This document shows positions 33,330-44,399 of a stretch of DNA of 64,000 nucleotides, piece after piece. The stretch covers positions 33,916,501 to 33,980,500 of the forward strand of contig OX419761.1 in NCBI GenBank assembly GCA_948567375.1. Reading direction: 5' to 3'. The notes beneath the pieces were generated by a model. It was not told where the DNA came from and ran no database searches. It saw only the letters and a list, made by a program, of their open reading frames with translations. Source of the stretch: Lunularia cruciata. Its lineage: Eukaryota; Streptophyta; Marchantiopsida; Lunulariales; Lunulariaceae. Within the stretch, counting starts at the first letter, position 1, and every line of letters starts with the position of its first letter. The translations under genes were made by a program, and so were the position numbers.

Positions 33330-34080
33330 GAAGAAGGCATACAGCATTGAGCCTTATAAAAGACAACGCTCCATGGGAATAGTGGAGAATTGGATCTTGA
33401 GAATCAATCAATACTTTCAATGATTCACAACAAAGATCATAAACTGTTCTATAGGCATGTTTTCAAGTGTGTACTTGATTGATAAATCTCTCACTTGGTA
33501 TGATACTTGAGAATGATCAATATTTGCTAAAGGAAGGGAGATCACTTGGACGGCAATGCAAGAAAGGTTGTTGAACAATTTCTAATTAGTGGATTTTATG
33601 CATATGGCTCAAGCATGACTATGGGAGTTTAAGCAAAAGAATAGCATCCAAGAATACATGAAATTATTTCTTGATCTACAGGTTGCTATAATTGATATGA
33701 GCACAATAGAAGCTCTTGATAACTTCAAATGGAGGTTAAAAGTGAAAATTTGACAAGAGATGATAATACAAAATCCTTGCACAAATTTTGAAACCATTAT
33801 GCATGCTCAAAGAATAGCAAGAGCACTTGGATGCAGTGAAGTGGGAGCCCCAACACAACACCATTGGCATAAAACACTACACTTTGGTGGACGAGTTCCT
33901 CTAGAACTGAGCCACATTCATTTTTGAGATTCAGTAGCTCGACCATTCTAAGGAGAATAGAGATGTATCAAAGAAAGGTGAGATGGAATCCCCAAGGAAG
34001 AAGAGGCTTGAGTAGAAAAAAATGTTGTTATAATTGTGGTTGATTTGGACATATACCCATCAATTTTTGTGCACACTTCC
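33330..34080 (+). pseudogene. gag and zinc knuckle of gypsy element 1
   Basis: In pieces the plus strand reads WILRINQYFQ, LTWYDT, EITWTAMQERLLNNF, then FKQKNSIQEYMKLFLDLQ and ALDNFKWRLK, a normal gag capsid series. At 34026-34070 comes C-Y-N-C, G-stop-F-G-H and a final C at x5 where x4 is usual. Stops occur at least eight times. The 900 bp before it (32440-33330) have no recognisable motif. Confidence 0.8.
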
Positions 34081-34184
34081 TTAGGGACACTCAACTTCCA
34101 TACAAGCAACCTTTGAACAATCTAGAGGGACAAAGCAAAGATGAAGATGTTGAAATCACATGAGATAATGAATATCATCAATAT

Positions 34185-34620
34185 ATGTACCTTGCGGCTT
34201 TATTGGCTCAAAAAAAACCAAAAGCAAGGGGTAGAAAGAGGACAAGTGCACAAAGATTGAGGAAGACAAATGCACAATTAATTGTTGCAAATAGAGTCCT
34301 AGAAGGCAATCAGATTAGAGTATTGATAGACCCTAGAGCAATATATAATTTCTTGTCTCACTTTGTTGCAGGTTGGAGTTGGAGTTGGAGGTTGGATTAG
34401 AAGGTTGGAGTTGGAGCTAGAAAAGGATGAGAATGAAGAAGTAAGTTATCTAATTGTCAAACAAAGAGGATTAAATCATTACCTAAAAAGGTAACACTCT
34501 CTATAGGATGGTATAAGGAAGAAATTATAGGCAAGTGATATTGTTAACTCATTATGAGGTGATCTTTGGTATGCCATGGATGGATCACTACAACCCCATG
34601 ATAGATTGGTGAAGGAAAAT
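34185..34620 (+). pseudogene. Protease of gypsy element 1, active site lost
   Basis: NQIRVLIDPRAIYNFLS holds the place of the LIDSGA-NFLS active site: the Ser-Gly after the catalytic Asp has become Pro-Arg. About 210 bp on, EVIFGMPWMDHYNPMIDW marks the C-terminal protease block. A short WSWSW repeat from a GGAGTT duplication disturbs the middle (34370-34410). Confidence 0.8.
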
Positions 34621-34678
34621 AGTGAGAACTAGCCAATGGAAGATATTCTGAGATAGGATATGATACCAAAGGTAAGAA

Positions 34679-35560
34679 TTGCATCTTTATGTCATAGGAA
34701 CAATAGATATCAATAAGATAAATAGTTATTTCATGGGCCTAATAAGAGAAGTCCAAAGTGCACAACTCAATGGACAAATTCTTGACAATCTAAAAGATGT
34801 GGTAGATGAATTTAAGGATGTATTTTCTAATGATTTACCCATAGGATTACCACCAAGAAGGAGAGTACATCATAAAATTGAGATATATCTTGGGAGTACA
34901 TCTCCTTGCAAGGCCCAATACCAACTATCACCTCATGAGTTGGAGGAGTGTAAAACTCAAATTGAAGATATGTTGCAAAAAGACTTCATCTAACCTACCA
35001 TCCAACCTAATCAATATATGGAACTCTTGTTTTTTTCATGAAGGAGAAGGATGGTACACTATAGATGTGCATTGATTATTAGAGCCTAAACCAAAAAATG
35101 GTAAAAAAAAAGATCCATTACCTCAAATGGATGACCTATTTGATCAGCTTAATTGGGCAAAACATTTCTCCAAACTTGATTTGTGGAGCGGGTATAGTCA
35201 AATCCATATTGCAAAGGAATATGTGCATAAAATTACCTTTCAAAAAAGGTATGGTTACTTTCAATACCTAGTGATGTCATTCAGCCTCACCAACATACTT
35301 ACCACTTTCATGAGTTTGATAAATGATATATTTTTTCCATACTTGGATAAGTCTGTTATCATTTTTCTACATGATATCTTAGTCTATAGTAGTACAATGA
35401 AAGAGCATAAGAAACACCTACAAGAATTTCCCAAGATTTTGCAAAAAAATCAATTGTTCACCAAAATCTCAAAGTGCAAGTTTGGCACGTCTTAAGTAGA
35501 TTACTTGTGTCATAGAGTAAATGCAAAAGGTATCCAAGTTTAATAGATAAAATAGAAGTC
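34679..35560 (+). pseudogene. Reverse transcriptase of gypsy element 1
   Basis: The frame 34679-34993 gives VDEFKDVFSNDLPIGLPPRR and LSPHELEECKTQIEDMLQK, the entry and thumb-proximal parts. After a break, 35127-35495 gives MDDLFDQLNWAKHFSKLDLW, SGYSQIHI and FLHDILVYS, where YIDD is expected; one catalytic Asp is now His. FTKISKCKFG closes the domain. It copied RNA into DNA in the live ancestor. Confidence 0.92.
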
Positions 35561-35739
35561 ATTCAAATGTGGGGTGCTCCAAAGGATCAAACTCAACCCA
35601 AGAGTTTCTTGAGATTAATTAGATTCTATTGTCAATTTTTCAAATAATTCTCCAAGGTTACACAACCCCTAATATTATTACTTGGCAAGGGAAAGAAATG
35701 AATATGGAGAACCACACAAGAACTTGCCTTTTAAGCATT

Positions 35740-36180
35740 GAAAGATGCATTACTACATGCACCACTCTTGAAATGGTATAATTCTACACGTCCAAGTAAG
35801 TTGGCTACATATGCATCATGCATTGTGATAAGAGTACTTTTATAACAAGAATGGGATAACGGATTGCACCCAATTGCATATTTCTCTCAAAAATTATTGT
35901 TGATGGAGCAAAATTATCATACCACCAAATGAGAAGAGCTAGCAATTGTCCTTGCTACCAAGCATTGGAAAGCACTATCTTTGCAAGAAGACATTTGTAG
36001 TTGAGATTGACCATAACCACTAGTCTACTTAGAGACAAAAAGATACCTCTCCTATCAAAAAATTTATTGGGTAGGGTGGACACAATTGTTTAACATAACT
36101 ATCACATATCTGGAGGGTAAGAACCAACTTGTTAATGCATTGACTTGGGTGCCTATGATGAAAAATCAGGTGTAGAAATC
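35740..36180 (+). pseudogene. RNase H of gypsy element 1
   Basis: APLLKWYNSTRPSKLATYAS stands where family members have a DAS motif, followed by HPIAYFSQKLLLMEQNYHTT, EELAIVLATKHWK, PLVYLETKR and ITYLEGKNQLVNALT. The order is canonical; the first catalytic Asp is lost and several stops intervene. Confidence 0.85.
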
Positions 36181-36299
36181 AAGATGAACCTAGATTTTTG
36201 GACAAGGATTCTTGATGCTATAAAGACTCACCCATAGATTGTAGGTACTCCATCATCCAAACGCATCACCAATACCCAAGGACTCACCTTCTTGGAAGG

Positions 36300-37220
36300 A
36301 AAATTATGGATCCTCACTATTCTAGACCTTTGAACCACCATTCTCAATAAATGTCATGATTTCACCCTTGCAAGTCATGCTCAAGTAGACAAAACCTTAG
36401 ATATAATCCAACGCCATTACTATTAGCTCAAGGTGGGTTGAGATGTGATGGAGTGTGCTTGACATTGCCTCCTTTGCTAGAAAATAAAGCCCTTAATCAA
36501 GCTCCTATAGGTCTCCTTCAATCCCTTCTTACCCCTACACAATGTTGAGAGCAATTCAACATGGATCTAGTTTGTAAATTGCCCAAGACCGCCTCAGGTT
36601 TGACTCCATTGCAATCTTTGTAGACCAGCTGAGCAAAATGATTCATTTGTGTCTTACAACCAAGGATGTGCTGCAGTTGGTTCAATTGTACTTAGCTATA
36701 GTCTTTTCTCAAAATAGATGATCTCAAGTGCTCATCATAGATTGCGGCACTCAATTCACTAGTTTGATTTGGGAAACACTCTTTGGAGTCTTCAAAACTA
36801 AACTTACAATGTCCATGATATACTATCTACAATATACTATCCACAAAATAATGTAAAAATAGAGCGGGCCCATTGCACTATCAAGGACATGCTACGGAGT
36901 TTCACTTTGGAGGAGTAAGAAAAAGGTGAGACACTATTTCCCTTGGGAGAATTTGCCTACAACAATTTGATGAATGCATCTGCAAAGCTCACACTATTCT
37001 TCCTCAAGTATAAAGACCATCCTTTCCTACCTTTGAGCCTGGTAAAGGTTAGCCCAATGGATACAAAATTTTGTTGTCAATGCTTTTGAGTCTCAAATCC
37101 AACATGGCGTGAAGAATGCCAAGAACAAGTTGCGGATTGCCTAAAATCACCAAAAATAATATGTAGGTGCATATCAACAACATGTGGAATTTGAAGTTGG
37201 GGATCAAGTATACTTGTCTA
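36300..37220 (+). pseudogene. Integrase of gypsy element 1
   Basis: The HHCC zinc region reads CHDFTLASHAQVDKTLDIIQ and RHYY. The core has IFVDQLSKMIH, CGTQFTS and YYPQNNVKIERAHCTIKDML, then FPLGEFAYNN. The strand-transfer core is recognisable but broken by frameshifts. The C-terminal FEVGDQVYL block (37185-37215) is the usual GPY/F region entry. Confidence 0.85.
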
Positions 37221-37399
37221 CAACTAACCTTATATTAGTTGGCCTTCATAAGTTCAAACCACTTCATAAGTCCTTTTCCCATCATTCAACAAGTTGGAGC
37301 ACCTCAAGCTACCTTCACACATGAATATCCATCCAATGTTCTACGTTTCTTTGCTATAATGTCATGCATCCCAACATCTAAACTTTCCTTCCATACAAG

Positions 37400-37560
37400 A
37401 GCTCAACCTTGTCCAAAACTCATTGATGGAATAAAGGAATACAAAGTAGAGTGCATTCTCCAAAAATGCATCCGTAGTACCCGCCATTTGCATGTGGAAT
37501 ATCTTGTCCACTGGAAATGATGCCCACTATATGAGGCAACTTGAGAGCCTACTTGCTAAC
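37400..37560 (+). pseudogene. Chromodomain of gypsy element 1
   Basis: LIDGIKEYKVECILQKCIRS and HLHVEYLVHWK, a stop, then PLYEAT match a plant chromovirus chromodomain (E-Y-V--IL, YLV-WKGY, -ATWE). In live elements it binds histone marks and directs insertion to heterochromatin. Confidence 0.8.
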
Positions 37561-37627
37561 TTGACCAATGCTCCTATAGTAGTGTAATCTTTTGAGCACC
37601 AACTTTGCAATGAAGACGTTGTGTCTT

Positions 37628-38156
37628 AAATGAGGAGAATTTTGCAATGCCATTAGCTAGACATTAGCTACAAGTGAAAGTTGACTTGGTAATAGCTCTA
37701 AGTAGATCAGATAGAGGAGGTACCAAAAGAGGACTTCTACTAATAGGGCTAAGGCCAAAAACACACCATAAACTTTGAAGCCAATTTTGGAGGCCTAAAC
37801 AAAAGAATTAAGCCTCAAAAATGGAATCTAAAGCTCCTAAAGGAACATAGGTGTTTCCTTCCTCCCCTCCACCCTTCCTTTGTGTTTTTCTTGTTGAGAT
37901 CTTTCCATTGATACGTCTTCCATGCTATTGTGAGTTCTTACAAAAAAGATTCACAAAAGATTCCTTTTGGTCAAACTTTTTTGACCAGCCAAATAGAAGA
38001 AGGGGTCACATACCACCAATACATATATCTAATCTAAGGGTGTAGCTCCCTTGTAGAGAATCCTCTTTGCTAGATAATAAAGACGAAGTGGTTCTTTGGA
38101 GCATTAGAGTTTTTGGGAGTTCTAATCTTGTGTGCTTCTATCTTTGGGTTGTTACA
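37628..38156 (+). repeat. 3' purine tract and LTR of gypsy element 1
   Basis: AAATGAGGAGAA at 37628-37639 is the polypurine primer for plus-strand synthesis. The LTR proper, 37643-38156, runs TGCAATGCCATTAGCTAGAC to TTGGGTTGTTACA and is about 50 bp longer than the 5' LTR, mainly near AATGGAATCTAAAGCTCCTA (37819). Confidence 0.88.
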
Positions 38157-39356
38157 TGGTTTCGTATTTTTCTTTTTCCTCTTTGTGAACACTTAGGTGC
38201 TTAGTTGTGGAGCTTATGGATCAAAGGTTGTATGTAGATCTGTCATTATTAGTCTGAGCCCACATGTTTGCCCAAACCTCAGTACTTGCTACTCTTGTTT
38301 CTAGTATTTTTTCTACCGAATATATAATTAACGTGCAACATGATCTTTCATCATATCATGCACTTTTGGTCTACTGGTCATCAATTATAACATTCCAAAG
38401 GAGAAATACATAGCACTTCTAGAAGAAGAACCTAAGCATAGTGCCTAAACACAAATCCAAGTCAATTGGGCATACAATCAAGCATGCAATCATGGAGGAT
38501 CTAAAGACAAGAAATCATAGCAACAATTCTCTATGCTTTTAGTGGAAATGAGCTTTAAAGTCTTCTTTCTCTATACACAAGTTGATTTCAATCTATTCTC
38601 CAATCTTGCATCCAATTTATACTCCAAGTAGGGAAATTCTAAGCATTTTTTACAAGAAAATCTTTGCAAGACTTACATGAGAATATATTTTTCCTTATAG
38701 CATCTATGAGATAAGATTTCTGATGATATAAAAAAGAGCTCAACCTGACCACTACAACTCCTTTGACAAGGTCTTAAACTTGGCCAAAATTTTTCATAAT
38801 TCTAACCTTAATTTCAAAATCCTAAGTAGTGCTCAAGTCTTGATTCTAACGTAAGTTTTGGCCAAATTTTGCTAACAAATGCATGTAAAAAAAATTTAAC
38901 ACTTCAAGAAGCTACAATACCTCTACTCATGACTTCAAATAAGAGATTTTACATTCAATTGCAATTGGATATGGAATTGCTCTACTGCACTTACAACAAT
39001 TTTTTCAATAGAGTTTGTTGCATTAGCTCTCATTCTCTATAATTCTTGAGTCAACTAAAATTTACACAATATTTGGTTGTGTTACTTTCTAAATTTTTAT
39101 GAAGTTTGAAGTCTTAACATGACCCCAATCTCTAGATATGGATCAATTCTTGAGCTATACTAACTTGTGAACTCTACAGACCTAGGTTTACTTGATCCAA
39201 GACCCTAAATTCTTTTCTAAAGAATTTTACAAAAAAACTTTGCACAAAGGTGCAAGATTTAACCACCAAAAATATTGAAAAAGAAAATTGGAGACAAAGA
39301 AGTTTCCTGGCCATTAGCATCTGATGGATCACTTCATTTCACAACCCTAAAGTAAG
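38157..39356 (+). mobile_element. CCTTTGG-type repeat, copy 1, second segment
   Basis: Only the end (about 39265-39356) aligns with copy 2 (59235-59310): AAATTGGAGA-AAGAAGTT, then GATGG-TCACTTCA-TTCACAA. The preceding 1.1 kb has no counterpart in copy 2, where 210 bp of other sequence lie. It is either a further insertion or sequence lost in copy 2. No coding motif was found in it. Confidence 0.5.
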
Positions 39357-40098
39357 TGTAATACCAAGAACTGGATATATCATTTAGAGGTGAAAATTAG
39401 TTTGGTAACATCTGAAAGAATTTAATGTATGATGTGCTAGGTAGATCAAATAGAGATGTCACCAAAAGAGTACTTCTTTTAATAGTGCAAGAACCAAAAA
39501 TAGCTTAAATTTGTAATACCAAAAGCCAAACATATTATCCATAGGTGAAAATTGACTTGGTGACATCAAGAAAGATGTTTTGTATGATGTGCTAGGTAGA
39601 TCAATAGAGGTGTCACCAAAAGAGGACTTTTACTAATAGAGCAAGAGTCAAAAATAGCTTGGGAACTTCATAGCCAATTTGGAGGCATAAATGGATGAAA
39701 TTAGGCTTCAAAATTGTGCAAGCTCTCTCCCCCCTTTATAGAAGAAAAGCTGGCCTTTCCTTCCTTCCAAGCTTGTTTCATTGAGATTTTTCCAACAATA
39801 ATTCACCCATGCAATTCACAGATTCTTACAAGAAGATTCCCTCTAGTTAAAGACGGTTTGACTAACCCGATAGGATCAGAACCAACATGTCATCCATGCA
39901 TACAACTAATCTAACGGTAGAGCTTGCAGACATGTCACAAATCCATGTATATGATCCAAGGGTGGAGCTTCCTTTGAGGAAGTCTTTCTTGCTATATAAT
40001 TCAATCAAGGTGCTCCTTTGGGGCATCAAAGATTGAGTGCAAAGCTTTGTGTTTTATTTTTTGTTTCTCTTAAGGTCTCCTATCCTTGAAAGATCATA
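39357..40098 (+). repeat. 5' LTR of gypsy element 2, with internal duplication of its start
   Basis: The LTR starts TGTAATACCAAGAACTGGAT. At 39512 a second LTR start appears (TGTAATACCAAAAGCCAAAC) and the first ~155 bp are repeated with changes. The same duplication is in the 3' LTR, so it predates this insertion. A TATA box (CTATATAATT) lies near 39991. Confidence 0.88.
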
Positions 40099-40099
40099 A

Positions 40100-40115
40100 T
40101 GGTATCAAAGTAGGT
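40100..40115 (+). promoter_or_regulatory. Primer binding site of gypsy element 2
   Basis: TGGTATCAAAGTAGGT, two bases from the LTR end, with the same G-to-A change as in element 1. Confidence 0.82.
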
Positions 40116-40539
40116 ATTTCAATCCAAGAGAGTGGATCATTGCTCTTGGAGGAACATTGGCTATTGACATTGAGTTATTTTGAGGAGAGAAACCGTAGTA
40201 CAATTGATAAATTAGGAGTGTTTTAGACAAAGGATGGGATGGAGGCTCCATGAGGAAAATATCTTGCACCCCACTTCCCATTCTTGAATCTGTTCCACAT
40301 CAAGATTATGTACATCCAAGGTGAGCAAGTGAGAGTATATCTCATTTTCCATTTTGGAGTAGGGTTCATGGATATAGTGATAAATTCACCAAACCTGGTG
40401 ATTTTCCTATGGTGATCTATGATAGAGAGTGGGATTTGATGATCTAAATTTTTTTATGATCAATCTTAATGTGCCAAATCCTCTCATTTTCAACACTCAA
40501 GTAGAAATCTGTTATGTGGTCGGACCTAAAGTAATGTTT

Positions 40540-41120
40540 AGGGATTTTGACTATTGGAGCCTAAATCAACAAACAATAAAGAAAAAATATTCCTTACCCC
40601 GCATGGATGACCTATTCAATCAATTCAATAGAGCAAAATACTTCACCAAACTTGATGTGCAAAGTGGTTACAACCAAATCTAGATTGCGGATAAAGACAT
40701 TCACAAAATTGCCTTTTAAATGAAGTATGGTCACTTTGGATTCCTAGTGATGCCTTTTGGCCTCACCAATGCACCAGCTACTTTCATGAGTTTGATTAAT
40801 GATATATTTTGTCCATATTTGGATAAATCTGCTGTCATTTTCCCATATGATATCCTTGTCTATAGTAGGATGATGATAGAACACAAGCAACATCTTTGAG
40901 AAGTCCTCTAGATTCTCCAACAGAATTAGTTGTATGCCAAAAACTCAAAGTGTGAGTTTGGTAAGTATAAAGTAGACTACTTGGGGCATAAAGTAAATGT
41001 AAAAAGTATCTAAGTGTTAATAGATAAGATAGAGTTCATTCCATAATTGAGTGCTCTAGAAGATCAAACTCAACTCAAGAGTTTCTTGGGATTGATGGGG
41101 TTCTATCGTTGATTTGTCAA
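40540..41120 (+). pseudogene. Reverse transcriptase of gypsy element 2
   Basis: DYWSLNQQTIKKKYSLPRMD, YFTKLDVQSGYNQI, a stop, then [20 protein letters not shown] and FPYDILVYS at the YIDD position, then SKCEFGKYKVDYLGHKV and KSFLGLMGFYR. Residues before DYWSL are missing owing to the internal deletion. Stops occur at least four times. Confidence 0.9.
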
Positions 41121-41179
41121 TGATTTCTCCAAGGTTGCACAAGCTCTAATGGCACTACTCGGCAAGGGGAAGAAGTGGA

Positions 41180-41388
41180 TGTGGTGAACCACACAATAAT
41201 TGGCCTTTAAGGAAATGAAAGACACATTATTACATGCACCAATCTTGAAATAGTATGACCCAAAACATCCAATCAAGTATAGTTTGTTATAGATGCATCA
41301 AGCATAGCAATAGGAGCAATCCTACAACAAGAGTGGTATGATAGATGGCATCCAATTGCATATTTCTCTCAGAAGCTATTATTAGTGT
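41180..41388 (+). pseudogene. RNase H of gypsy element 2, first part
   Basis: LAFKEMKDTLLHAPILK and the segment ending in HPIAYFSQKLL (41348-41380, in a shifted frame). It is cut by the insertion that follows; the domain goes on at 44080. Confidence 0.75.
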
Positions 41389-41573
41389 TGCGGGGATCAT
41401 AAGGTCTCAAGATTGCACCGAGCACATGGCTGCTTGTGCTTAGGTTGTCTTGTTTGTCAGAGACTTGGTAGTTCTCCCGTAGTCCAACATTGGTGTTGTT
41501 CTTTGGTTTAGTGATAGCAGCTCTTTCTTGGCAATTTGTTTGCCATTATTTTGGGTGCTAACACTCCCCAACA
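41389..41573. repeat. Possible short LTR (TGTTG...CAACA)
   Basis: Ends are inverted repeats of each other (TGTTGCGGGGA and CTCCCCAACA). Read on the minus strand it starts TGTTGGGGAGTGTTAGCA, a wording common at the start of plant copia LTRs. It is either one LTR of a rearranged element or a solo LTR. No 5-bp target duplication was found around it. Confidence 0.5.
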
Positions 41574-42269
41574 GATATTTGTATAAGGCTTTAGATTATT
41601 TCTGCCCTTCTCATTCCCTTGGCTACTGTTCCCGGTCTGTCATTCCTGACTTTGTTCTTGGTCTGTCATTCTTAGGTTTTTTGGGGTTTTTGTTGTAATG
41701 GTCTGGTCTGGTCTGATCTGGTGGGATTTGTGGATAAGTCCATAGGTTATGCAACCGACTCAACCCCGGGCAACTTGTTCAATGATCTGATTCACCTATG
41801 TAGGCTGGTTTGAGTACTCCAAAAATTATGTTCTTTCCTTATCACTATTCACTTATCAAATGCACACGCATTCACTCACAAGGAATTTCATTTCCATCAC
41901 CATACCAAGTCTTCCCAATTTAAAAATCATTTGCAAAAAGTCAAACAGCTCTTGACTAAATAGTGTACACATCAAAGCACTCTGACTAACCAAGCATATA
42001 AAGGAAAGATAGGAATCAGCCTGGTCCCAATTCCTATCCCTTACAGCTCTTCATCTCCTTGTCTGCATCGTCTCCGATCGACATCCCCTCCCAATCTCCA
42101 CTGCTCAGCAGATTCTCCCTTGGGGTTTCTTTCTCCTGTCTCAGAAGCACATGGAACTTCTTCTTTCCCTCTGTTTGACACAAGTCAGGCCACAAGTCTG
42201 TCTAGACTTCACACTCTCCTTCCAACATTCAAAAAATAATCTTTTTCCAACCCCTATCTCTCCTTCTCA

Positions 42270-43070
42270 GTCCAGACTCCTCCTTCATGAAAAAACCTCC
42301 CATGTCTTGCACTCTCAAGGCAATACTTCCTACAAAAATCCTCTCCTCTCTTGGCAACACATTCTCTCCTTCCAACACTCTTAGCAAACCCTAGTCTTGC
42401 AAGAATTTCTCCTGTCCAGACTTCTCCTTCATGAAAAACCTCTCCTCTCCTCCTTCATCATGAGCAAACTCTAGTCCTGCAAAAATTTCCCCTCTCAAGG
42501 CAACACACCCTCAAGGCAACACACTGTCAAGGCATACCTGCAAAAATTCCTCTTTCAAGGCAGTACACTCTCAAGGCATACCTACAAAAATTACTCTTTG
42601 GCCTACTCCTGTCCAAACTTCTCCTTCATGAAAAACCTCTCCTCTCTTGTTCCTTCCTGATCAAACCCCTAGTCATGCAAAAATTTCCCCTCTCAAGGCA
42701 GCACACTCTCAAGGCATACCTGCAAAAATTCCTCTCTAGCATGCTCCTCTCCGGACTTCTCCTTCATGAAAAACCTCTCCTCTCCTGCTCCTTCCTAAGC
42801 AAACCCCTAGTCCTGCAAAAAATTCACCTCTCAAGGCAGCACACTCTCAAGGCATACCTTTGAAAATTCCTCTCTCAAGGCATCACACTCTCAAGACATA
42901 CCTGTGAAAATTCCTCTCTCAAGGCATACATGCAAAAATTCCTCTCTGGCCTGCTCCTGTCTAGACTTCTCCTTCATGAAAAACCTCTCTTCTCCTAGTC
43001 CTTCCTGAGCAAACCCCTAGTCCTATGAAAATTTCCACTCTCAAGGCAACACACTCTCAAGGCATACCTG
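42270..43070. repeat. Minisatellite array 1 in the insertion
   Basis: Five irregular units of about 135-210 bp start CTCCTTCATGAAAAA (at about 42281, 42426, 42621, 42758 and 42968). Units go on with CTCTCCTCTCCTGCTCC, AGCAAACCCCTAGTCCTG and a variable number of CTCTCAAGGCA-ACAC and CTCAAGGCATACCTGC sub-repeats. Confidence 0.88.
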
Positions 43071-43077
43071 CAAAATG

Positions 43078-43610
43078 CACTCTCTCTATCCACCTTTCAA
43101 CCTTTCTCTCAAGCCTTTACATTTGAAAATGCCCTTCTCTGTCCAGCCTTCCACTATAAATCAAGCACTTACATTCAAAAATGCATTCTCTTTGTCCAAC
43201 CTTCAACCTCCTCTCGAGCCCTTACATTCAAAAATGCCCTTCTCTCTAGCCTTCCATCGTCAATCAAGCCCTTACATTCAAAAAATGTCTCTTTGTCCCG
43301 CCTTCCGTTGTCAATCAAGCCCTTACTTTCATAATTGTCTCTCTGTCCAGCCTTCAACCTCCTTTCAAGCCCTTACATTCAAAAATGCCCTTCTCTGTCC
43401 AACCTTCCACTATCAATCAAGCCCTTACATTCAAAAAATGTCTCTCTGTCCAGCCTTCCACTGTCAATCAAGCCCTTACATTCAAAATTGTCTCTCTGTC
43501 CAGCCTTCAACCTCCTCTCAAGCCCTTACATTCAAAAACTGTCTCTCTGTCCAGCCTTCCATTTTCAATCAAGCCCTTACATTCAAAATTGTCCCTTTGT
43601 CCAGGCTTCA
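43078..43610. repeat. Minisatellite array 2 in the insertion
   Basis: About ten units of 52-54 bp with the words TCTCTGTCCAGCCTTCCA, TCAATCAAGCCCTTACATTC and AAAA. Alternate units read CAACCTCCTCTCAAGCCC in place of the middle, which suggests a higher-order pair. The 197-codon plus-strand frame (43075-43668) is a product of the repeat and not a gene. Confidence 0.92.
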
Positions 43611-44079
43611 ACCAATCAATCACTCTCCCAATTCTTCCTTTGAGAAAAAAAACCTCAAGCCCCCTTGATCACTTGAAACTCTTCCCAACCTTTTACTGGC
43701 CTGTTGTTCCACAAAGCTCACAAAACATTCCTTAAACCCTCCTGATCACTCAAAGCTTTCTCCTTTTTTCTTGCTATGCCACTAAAAATGGAAAATACTC
43801 CTAAGACCCCAGTAAAAAAAACAAAAGTCTTGAGCTTGTGTAACATAAATTTAAGCCCCGACTCATGCAACATTAAAAGAACCCTTGAGCTTATAGCACT
43901 ACAAACTATATCCGGGCTTTACAATAATATAGCAAATATCCTCCACAACAAGGTAGCATGAAACAACTCCCGAGACATATTGACATAAAATCTGAGTTCA
44001 TTACAACAAGAAGAAGAGGAAAAAAACTATCACACCAAAAGCATCAAGGGTACGCATGAGCTATTTTCCCAATGACACC

Positions 44080-44340
44080 GATAGAACTCAACTACCACAC
44101 CATCAAACAAGAAGAGTTGGCCATTGTCCTTGCAACCAATCATTGGAAGCACTAACTTGGTGAGAAGGCATTTGTAATGGAGACCAACCATAAACCTCTA
44201 GTCTACCTCAAGATACACAAAGATATATCTCATCAATAGATTTAGCAGGCAGAGTGGAGACAAAGATTCAACATGATAATCACCTATGTAGAAAGCAAGA
44301 AGCAACTTGCAAATGCATTCACTTGAATGCCTATGACAAA
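44080..44340 (+). pseudogene. RNase H of gypsy element 2, second part
   Basis: ELNYHTIKQEELAIVLATNH, a frame break, then ETNHKPLVYLKIHKD and NMIITYVESKKQLANAFT. It aligns with 35905-36150 of element 1 and resumes the domain cut at 41388. Confidence 0.85.
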
Positions 44341-44399
44341 CAATTTGGTAGTAGAGGTCAAGATGAATCCTAAATTCTAGCCAAGGCTTCTTACTATTA

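Larger units (their letters stand above)
31957..38156 (+). mobile_element. Ty3/gypsy chromovirus-type element 1, full-length but decayed
   Basis: The 6.2-kb element has LTRs at 31957-32421 and 37643-38156, a primer site, gag with a zinc knuckle, protease, RT, RNase H, integrase, a chromodomain and a purine tract, in that order. TGGTT lies directly outside both ends (31952-31956 and 38157-38161), the 5-bp duplication left by a gypsy integrase. Stops in every domain and lost catalytic residues show it is dead. It sits in copy 1 of the CCTTTGG-type repeat. Confidence 0.92.
41389..44079. mobile_element. 2.7-kb insertion with two minisatellite arrays, class unknown
   Basis: It interrupts RNase H of gypsy element 2; by alignment with element 1 the host text stops near CAGAAGCTATTATTAG and resumes near GATAGAACTCAACTACCAC. 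AGCTATT occurs on both sides (about 41379 and 44059) and may be the target duplication, which would place the right end nearer 44058. The first 185 bp (41389-41573) start TGTTGCGGGGATCA and end CTCCCCAACA, like a short copia-type LTR, but no second copy is seen at the other end. The interior has arrays at 42270-43070 and 43078-43610. A 61-codon frame near the right end (43776-43961, MPLKMENTPKTPVKKTK) is unrecognised. Confidence 0.7.

Noticed and set aside
43075-43668. 197-codon plus-strand frame (and overlapping frames) in the insertion
   Set aside because: Translated minisatellite; similar frames are open in the other phases, and there is no non-repeat part.
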